Of a stretch of 24,150 nucleotides of DNA, positions 19,201 through 24,150 are shown piece by piece; positions within the stretch are counted from its first letter, which is position 1; every line of letters begins with the position of its first letter. The stretch is taken from the IMG/VR virus record IMGVR_UViG_3300005067_000064, positions 1 through 24,150 of that record. One strand, written 5' to 3'. The translations under genes and the position numbers were made by a program. The notes under the pieces were generated by a model. The model was not told the origin of the DNA and made no database searches. It worked only from the letters and a program-made list of their open reading frames with translations. The DNA is from a virus.

Positions 19201-22200
19201 CTACTTCGCCAATATCAGGATCATTCGCTATTGTAGTCTGTATTTCCTGAAATCTCCTGTCGAATTGTTTAACAGGTACTCTTTCTCTTACAATAGTTTC
19301 ACCCACAAATATATCAGGATTAAGCCCTATTTGTCCTTCTTTAGGGGCATAATAGCCTAATGTACCTGTATTCCGTAAACTTTTAATAATACCTGGATAT
19401 TTGCCTTCTGATAAGGCTAGAATTATATCTAAGAGTTCAGGCATTTCTATTTTTTTGTCATTAAGAGTAAATTCTGATCTAGCATACTTATTCTTCTGAC
19501 TAAAGTCTGTAGCATTGTTGCTCATTTTAACATTTTTGCCGTTAATATTAATATTTTTAGGCTCTTTACCGAATAATTTATCCTGACCTACATCATTTTT
19601 ACCTACTACCGCTTCTACTGACTGCCTTAATAAATCTTCTTTATTGGCCTGTTCAACATCAAACATAGATTCCATATCAGCTCGACCAGCGTTCTCAATT
19701 CTATAAGTATAATCAACCAATATTTCTCTTAATGCTTTACGACTGCGTTTGTTATCTTCAAACATTCTTACAAGCTGTTCCTGGATAGGAGTATAATTAT
19801 CTTCACCAAATAAATTTTGCTGTTGAAAATAATTATCAAATGATTTTCCTGAATTTTTAATAGTTTTATATAATTTAACAGCTTCTACTAAATCCTGACT
19901 TATATCTAAATCAGGAAGTATTCCTCTGTTAATCTGATCTTTAACATTTACCATTCTTGGTGCAGCTTCCATCATAGCACCAGTAATATTTTTTAGATTG
20001 CTGGAAGTTGACTCTGAAATTTCTGCCAGGATATTAATATCATCATAAGCTGCTGCAAATATAGCATTTTTAACTTTTCTGATACCGGCTTGATTTAAAT
20101 ATCCTTTACTATCTAAAAATTCACTTTTTTCTCCTTTACCAACTACCTGATCCATAAATTGATTAATAAAAGGTTTATTAGCTGCAATATTTATTAATCC
20201 ATCATCGTGGGGTACAAATTTATTTAATAAGTCCTGTGTTATTCTGTCAGCGTCCACCATAGCCTGCTCACTTGCAGACATACTGGCACTTTCTCTAGCG
20301 TTAGCGTCTTGCACAAATCTTACCCTATCTTCTACATCAGAAGTTCTTATTCTGACTAATACAGGGTTTTCTACACTATCTATCTGTTCAGGTGTTAATC
20401 CAAATTGTTCAGCATTATCTCTAAGCCATTGTTTATAAGTTTCAGCATTTTTATGATTTTGTTCATATAAAGTTTTTAAGGCTATTGTTCTACCGTTACC
20501 AACCTCTACATATCCATCTGGTCCTAATATCGGTGATCCTGTAGCTGTAGAATAAGAATCGCCCAACTTTTTAGGATTAAGATTATTTACTATGTTTATA
20601 ATCTGTTCCTGTGTGGCTGCTTTACCTCTATCTCGTGGTTGCAATTCCTGTGGGAAGTTCTCATTAACATTTAAGCTAGTATCGTGAGAAGCCTGTATAT
20701 CATCAGCGTTCATTACAGCAAATTTAGTTTTAATTTCAGTATTATTTGGTGTCGCTGTTTCCGACTCTTTACCTTCTGCTTGCTTGGTATCTTCAATTAT
20801 GCTCGAGTCTAATATTAATGCTTCTGAAGGATCAGATATATTTTCATCACTGGTAATTATAGAGTCATACCCTTCTTGTCTTGCTAAATAAGCCCCTAAT
20901 ATTTCTAAAGGTTGTATTGACATATCTGGGTTGTTTTTTATCTCCTGGCTTACTTCTGGATAATTTTCGGATAAATAATTATCTAATTCAAAACTGTTCA
21001 TATTCCAAATTTTTCTCCAATTTTTTTCATCAAGCAAAATTCTAGCCGCTTGTATCCCCGCTGGAGTTCCTCTACCTGGTATTCCACCATTTTCTCTGCT
21101 ATATCTATCTACAATTAAAGGTTTTTTAGGATTAATATTTATATTATGCTGATTTTCTCCCCAATCTTGATATTGGCTTGCTACTTCTTCGGAGTTTTCT
21201 TTCATAGTTTGAATATAAACCCCACGAATCGAGTCTGCAAAACCTATTACTTTAGCTCTATTATTGCTATCATATCTAATTCCTTTAATAATTTTTTCCT
21301 GTTGACCCTCATCTTCAACAATACCTTCTTGTTGTTGTTGACCTTCTTGAATAGGTTGTCCTTCAATGGCTGCTCTAGTTTTTCTGGCTTCATTGATAGC
21401 GTCGTCTATTCTTTGATAAGTCCAGGTATTGCCGTTCGTATCTATAACATCAAATTTAGCACCATTATGAATTACATAAGATTGTAATTCTTCTGGAATA
21501 CCGGGAGTGTTCTCCTGTGAAGCTATTTCTCTAAAGTTTTCTATTCGCTCATTACTCTGCTGTATATATTGGCTTGTTTCCTCTGCTGCTATATTTGGCT
21601 GTGTATTTAGTCCTTCATCAGTTTGATTTTCCTGTTCTATAGTATTATCCGCATTATTTTGCTGTTCAATTGGAATTTGAGCGACATTTTCCTGTTGCTG
21701 TGGCTGTGGTGTATAATTTTGTCTAGCTTCTACTAACTGCTTTCTTAAATCTGATAAAACATTTAGCGATTTTTGTCGAACGGTATCTACATCATCTGCA
21801 GCTGTAGGCATATCATATTGACTTAAATCTACCTGGCCGCCATACTGATTAATTCTTCCTACTATATCATTAATCATTTTCTGACGGCTGCTAAGTAAAT
21901 TCTGTGCTGCCTGTTGCTGATTTTCAGCTATTTCTGCCTGCTGCACCTGTTCTCTTGTTGCTGTTTCAAATGGAGTAACAGTTGATAGATCATATCCGTT
22001 GTTAGCAAGTACGGTAAACAATTCTTCCATACTTTCAGCAGTCATAGTACCTTGTCGCTGGTTGCCCTGGAATACATCAACTAAAATATTATCATTCGTA
22101 TTTCTTACAATAGCATAATTATTGTTATCTATATTAACTGTAAAAGTGTTTAAATCTTGCTGGTTATTGATTAAGTTTTCTAAAATTCTTTGTTTAGCAA

Positions 22201-23530
22201 CTGCTGCAGCTTTTTGTTCAGCCATTGTTCCCTGAAAACCTTGGAAAGCATTTTGGGTAGCTTCTCCACTTTGTTGTCTTTGCCTTTCCATTTCTTCTTG
22301 TTGCTGCATTTCAGTCTTTTTTTGGTTAAGCTGTCTGCTAATTTTTTCTATCCTTCTTTGTTCTTTTTGATTTCTTTCATAGCGTGCTTCTCTTTTTAAA
22401 TCTTCCATCATTCTTTCCGCTTTGATTATTTGATTAATGTCATATCTTAAATTTTGAGCATTGTTTTGTCTATAATCTCCTACGGAAGAAAGAATAGCAC
22501 CTGTAGCAATAGCACCTAATCCAGCGTTAGCAACTAAAGAAGTGAATTCGTCTGCATTAAATTGTTTTCCTTTAATTATTACATCAGAAATATAGTTTGT
22601 TGCCTCTGTACCCATTTCCTCGCCAGCTTCACTCAAACCACCTTTAGCACCTGATTTAAGCCAGTTTGCAAGACCCCATTCTATACCTTTTTGCATTTGG
22701 TCGCCAGCTATTTTATTAGTTCTCACAATATCATCTATCATAGGGAGTGTTACTAAACTTTCCCAAATCACTTCGGAAGTACCTTTTACACCTGCTGATA
22801 GTAACTCTTGTTGGTCTGATAGTTCAGGATCACCTTCTGTTTCTCTATATTCGCCACCAACAGCTGATAATCCAATAACTGCTTTGGGTAGGGCTTGCGA
22901 TAGTACATTAGAAGTACCTAACATACTACCTGCTGTGCTTGTAGCACCTAAACCCTGTGCTGCTGTACCTGCAAAACCGCCCATCATAGCAAGTAATATA
23001 TTAGGAGCAGTCTGTGCTGTTACGCTAACTAGCTGCTTGCCAAAGTCCATAAATCTGCCTTCTTTTAGACTTTCTATCATATTATTACCCAACTGCTTAC
23101 TTTCCATACTCTTGCTATCAAAAATGGTTTCTGCAGCTTGATTAGAAGCGTCAGAATAGCTGTCTAACTCTTCTTCTATAAGATTAAACCCTGGTATCTT
23201 AAAAGCGTCGCTGCTGTCAACTTTCATTTGTTCATTACCTGTTAATTCTGCAAAAGCATTTTGAGGTTGTGCTGCAGCTGAATAAACGAATTTACCCAGC
23301 CATCTAGCACCATTTGCTATATTACCAAATAATCTAGCTGATCCTCCTGCGAAATCTTTGGCAGTATCAGTAAATATGTTGCCGTCATTATACTGCGGCT
23401 GAGGTTGATTAACTGGCTGGCTGATATTTTGTTCTGTATTCATCTGCATATCAGGAAAAGGTATAGCTTTTACATTTATTTTATTGTTGTTTTCTTTTTC
23501 CATTCCAGGAAAAGGTACAGCTTTAGCCAT
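16226..23530 (-). CDS. Giant polyvalent virion protein, 2434 aa
   Basis: A single uninterrupted frame. Visible parts in order: two copies of KA-x-PFP-x-M (residues 3-10 and 21-28); Gly/Ala-rich hydrophobic regions (about 175-230 and 327-350); a Q/E/R-rich coiled coil (about 370-430); Q/N-rich low complexity (about 540-740); an ADP-ribosyltransferase-like region (about 748-905, with PLIVD and GYDSIIT at 887); a ParB/DdrB-like domain (about 935-1110, with GNGRT at 1011); a gluzincin-type metallopeptidase with HELGH at 1472-1476 and a likely third ligand in SPEELYAD at 1548-1555; a helical region; and an LPD38-like domain (about 1900-2150, with SHNPGWMIFNIPRDFF around 1940-1955). Polyvalent proteins of phages are thought to be injected with the DNA and to act on the new host. 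The ART assignment is the weakest; the peptidase, ParB-like and LPD38 calls rest on clear motifs. ATG 23530 follows GGGGTGAATTAA. No frameshift seen. Confidence 0.8.
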   Translation of the reverse strand: MAKAVPFPGMEKENNNKINVKAIPFPDMQMNTEQNISQPVNQPQPQYNDGNIFTDTAKDFAGGSARLFGNIANGARWLGKFVYSAAAQPQNAFAELTGNEQMKVDSSDAFKIPGFNLIEEELDSYSDASNQAAETIFDSKSMESKQLGNNMIESLKEGRFMDFGKQLVSVTAQTAPNILLAMMGGFAGTAAQGLGATSTAGSMLGTSNVLSQALPKAVIGLSAVGGEYRETEGDPELSDQQELLSAGVKGTSEVIWESLVTLPMIDDIVRTNKIAGDQMQKGIEWGLANWLKSGAKGGLSEAGEEMGTEATNYISDVIIKGKQFNADEFTSLVANAGLGAIATGAILSSVGDYRQNNAQNLRYDINQIIKAERMMEDLKREARYERNQKEQRRIEKISRQLNQKKTEMQQQEEMERQRQQSGEATQNAFQGFQGTMAEQKAAAVAKQRILENLINNQQDLNTFTVNIDNNNYAIVRNTNDNILVDVFQGNQRQGTMTAESMEELFTVLANNGYDLSTVTPFETATREQVQQAEIAENQQQAAQNLLSSRQKMINDIVGRINQYGGQVDLSQYDMPTAADDVDTVRQKSLNVLSDLRKQLVEARQNYTPQPQQQENVAQIPIEQQNNADNTIEQENQTDEGLNTQPNIAAEETSQYIQQSNERIENFREIASQENTPGIPEELQSYVIHNGAKFDVIDTNGNTWTYQRIDDAINEARKTRAAIEGQPIQEGQQQQEGIVEDEGQQEKIIKGIRYDSNNRAKVIGFADSIRGVYIQTMKENSEEVASQYQDWGENQHNININPKKPLIVDRYSRENGGIPGRGTPAGIQAARILLDEKNWRKIWNMNSFELDNYLSENYPEVSQEIKNNPDMSIQPLEILGAYLARQEGYDSIITSDENISDPSEALILDSSIIEDTKQAEGKESETATPNNTEIKTKFAVMNADDIQASHDTSLNVNENFPQELQPRDRGKAATQEQIINIVNNLNPKKLGDSYSTATGSPILGPDGYVEVGNGRTIALKTLYEQNHKNAETYKQWLRDNAEQFGLTPEQIDSVENPVLVRIRTSDVEDRVRFVQDANARESASMSASEQAMVDADRITQDLLNKFVPHDDGLINIAANKPFINQFMDQVVGKGEKSEFLDSKGYLNQAGIRKVKNAIFAAAYDDINILAEISESTSSNLKNITGAMMEAAPRMVNVKDQINRGILPDLDISQDLVEAVKLYKTIKNSGKSFDNYFQQQNLFGEDNYTPIQEQLVRMFEDNKRSRKALREILVDYTYRIENAGRADMESMFDVEQANKEDLLRQSVEAVVGKNDVGQDKLFGKEPKNININGKNVKMSNNATDFSQKNKYARSEFTLNDKKIEMPELLDIILALSEGKYPGIIKSLRNTGTLGYYAPKEGQIGLNPDIFVGETIVRERVPVKQFDRRFQEIQTTIANDPDIGEVEYRTSFSKNYVEIRVIRVDPEYAAQTISHELGHLIDFIPRDDFDDGSLMDQMSIIYKGQKDEVLDAIRDSNNLGPRIKTELKRLSMKWKPFDPSDNQEFTKYRFSPEELYADAMSVFFLDLDMLQQEAPLFSQFIQKSISKKPAVKKSYNTVRHLMENRSEMINKTFDNLQEGMVDGVEQTKKKIQRRERGVKSGFDWLIESFIDKNSALYKYFRGEYSDTGEKGKLSREARNKMEEIAYMSSEVEDYLYNIGQIVEGLSNYDIDFLDFNSFLFNKRVLGDRRKYANPLFVNTVRAEEMQQALLDKYGEEKYQKIVNAAEKYYQLRQERIIPIMEKSNMFTEAAMEKVKNNKEYVTFEVVDYINTEFGEGTGDIIMRQYGTGRKISNPLVATMLKDMSIISSIRINESKVAAVKALKKIAPESIRQAPTKEIYGKIIPKDSTDADEGLITFTVNGKLDGYLVEKDIADLYEYTPHKANAATNTILSIVQGMKSIMVSHNPGWMIFNIPRDFFATVMNNPEIGIKDIPALAHEYKKAFSEAWNNVRHNKRSEDISYMRRNRMLTIDRMYRPSDSYMEDDTQQLLTEIFDYNEQSGEEHSRLQKLIPDKVRSAWEGLDNFGQVSEMTGQIAGYRMLKNITNLSEGDLAHRVRTRVGTPDFKQRGAFHSLTNNLFIFSTIRKSGWTAAAESFRQNPGTFLFKVALLSLLPKLLQLGAEEADELFPNSEFAKTIAETMEGVSEYKKETYLVVPVWKANGKAITIQLPQDFIGQAVTSLVYNAARGEWGDVAGTAWTELPWNTSNLNPLLQAAADVQRLTSGENIYDTWRGRNVISEEAMLTGNVGQKLKEFGLYEFFNLGGSAIVNPSIAYADGTLEALSNIIPFNAVKRLISVSESGYYEDVTKVYQDQKKYTQMVANYNNSRRYGEDLRYSRKEIMEAKRNLSQLNKLIRHFANINRQIKYAQSQGKKETVDKLERQKINLARRYNGKEPLSD

Positions 23531-24150
23531 TTAATTCACCCCGTTTAAATAATCTATTACATCATCTATAGCAATATTGTTAGTAGTTTCAAACTGATTT
23601 ACAAATTGTTCATTATTTCTATTAGCTTTTAAATTTCTTAATAATTCTTCTTCTGACATATTAAAAGATGTTTTATAAGCGTCAATAATAGCTTTTTCTA
23701 TTATATTGCCTGCTTTATCATTAAGATAACTATTATATTGCTGATTTATACTGCCACCAGTTAATCCAGGTGTTATTGAAGACTCATCAGTTAATAAATT
23801 AAAGACTCCATTCCAAAAGCCGCCATTTTCCTGACTTCCATCTCCTTGGCTTCCGTCTTGCAATTCAGGTTGTACGAAGGTATCGTGATATTGATATTGG
23901 TATCCCATTTCTTCATCGCCAATAGCCTGAACTAATTGGCCATCTTTATTAACATAAGGAATAGTAGCGTCCCGCATTAAAAATCCAGTATCAGGGTTTC
24001 TTCTTATTGGGCCTTCTTTATCAAAATTAATGATAGGCCATTGGCTTATATCCACACTACCTGCACCTGGTCCGCCGCCTGGACTGCCGCCACCGTTTAA
24101 TCTCAATAAAGCTGCTATACCACTTGCATATTTAAGCGGTATCTGCCCTT
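23531..24150 (-). CDS. Virion-module protein, 5' end outside the window
   Basis: The frame is open to the right edge (KGQIPLKYASGIAALLRLNG), so the true start lies beyond it; a TTG at 24106 is possible but has no good ribosome site. Visible is a Gly/Pro linker (GGGSPGGGPGAGS), a beta-like region (WPIINFDKEGPIRRNPDTGF), a Q-rich and a Gly/Ser stretch, and a helical acidic C-terminus ending VIDYLNGVN. It is transcribed directly upstream of the giant polyvalent protein and may be an ejection, scaffold or tail protein. I do not recognise the family. Confidence 0.6.
   Translation of the reverse strand, partial: GQIPLKYASGIAALLRLNGGGSPGGGPGAGSVDISQWPIINFDKEGPIRRNPDTGFLMRDATIPYVNKDGQLVQAIGDEEMGYQYQYHDTFVQPELQDGSQGDGSQENGGFWNGVFNLLTDESSITPGLTGGSINQQYNSYLNDKAGNIIEKAIIDAYKTSFNMSEEELLRNLKANRNNEQFVNQFETTNNIAIDDVIDYLNGVN

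Noticed and set aside
16103-23141. Plus-strand open frames antisense to the giant protein (for example 17775-18119 and 21146-21487)
   Set aside because: They lack ribosome sites, have hydrophobic compositions typical of antisense frames, and lie over a continuous well-motivated minus-strand gene.

Overview
The window looks like 24 kb of a tailed-phage genome or prophage from a low-GC Gram-positive host (Firmicutes, perhaps Clostridia or Halanaerobiales). The host call is inference. It rests on AT-rich DNA, near-perfect AGGAGG ribosome sites, sigma-A promoters (TTGACA or TTGCAA with TATAAT), frequent GTG/TTG starts, and families typical of Firmicute phages: a G39P-like helicase loader, a TIGR02220-type replication protein, XhlA and RusA. 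No rRNA, tRNA, CRISPR, insertion sequence, integrase, large terminase, portal or capsid gene is visible. The gene order fits a circular or circularly permuted phage genome in which packaging and structural genes run off the left edge and return at the right edge.

Nearly everything is on the minus strand and is best read right to left. 24150-16226: end of the virion module, with a partial 206-residue protein and then a single 2434-residue polyvalent protein that joins ART-like, ParB/DdrB-like, HExxH metallopeptidase and LPD38-like regions. 16214-14928: lysis cassette (XhlA-like, M15 endopeptidase, holin-like, one unknown). 14850-14220: no protein gene, but GC-rich, highly foldable DNA with its own promoter, probably a large structured RNA. 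14129-10252: an unknown, a Cro-like regulator behind a strong promoter, then zinc ribbons, Gam-like nuclease inhibitor, a RecT/Bet-like annealing protein with an ExoX-C-like tail, and small genes. 10186-4463: a second strong promoter drives an excisionase-like HTH, replication initiator (with candidate origin repeats), helicase loader, HTH proteins, RusA, zinc proteins, a radical SAM protein, SSB, a frameshifted HTH gene and a tightly overlapping cluster of tiny genes.

1833-4396 is an island on the plus strand: a promoter with a 16-bp palindrome, a RadC/JAB protein, several tiny unknowns and an XRE-type HTH. It ends at a bidirectional terminator facing the minus-strand early operon. Left of it the late minus-strand module starts with its own promoter, the P22 gp3-like small terminase subunit and a terminator. 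An RF-1-domain GGQ protein and two small phage genes follow at the edge.

The genes suggest a theta-type start of replication by initiator plus loader on a borrowed helicase, SSB/annealing/Gam recombination with RusA resolution, packaging through TerS, lysis by holin/endolysin, and delivery of the giant polyvalent protein with the DNA. The most interesting items are the putative large RNA, the giant polyvalent protein, the GGQ rescue-factor-like gene, and the overprinted/frameshifted small genes at 4.5-5.5 kb.
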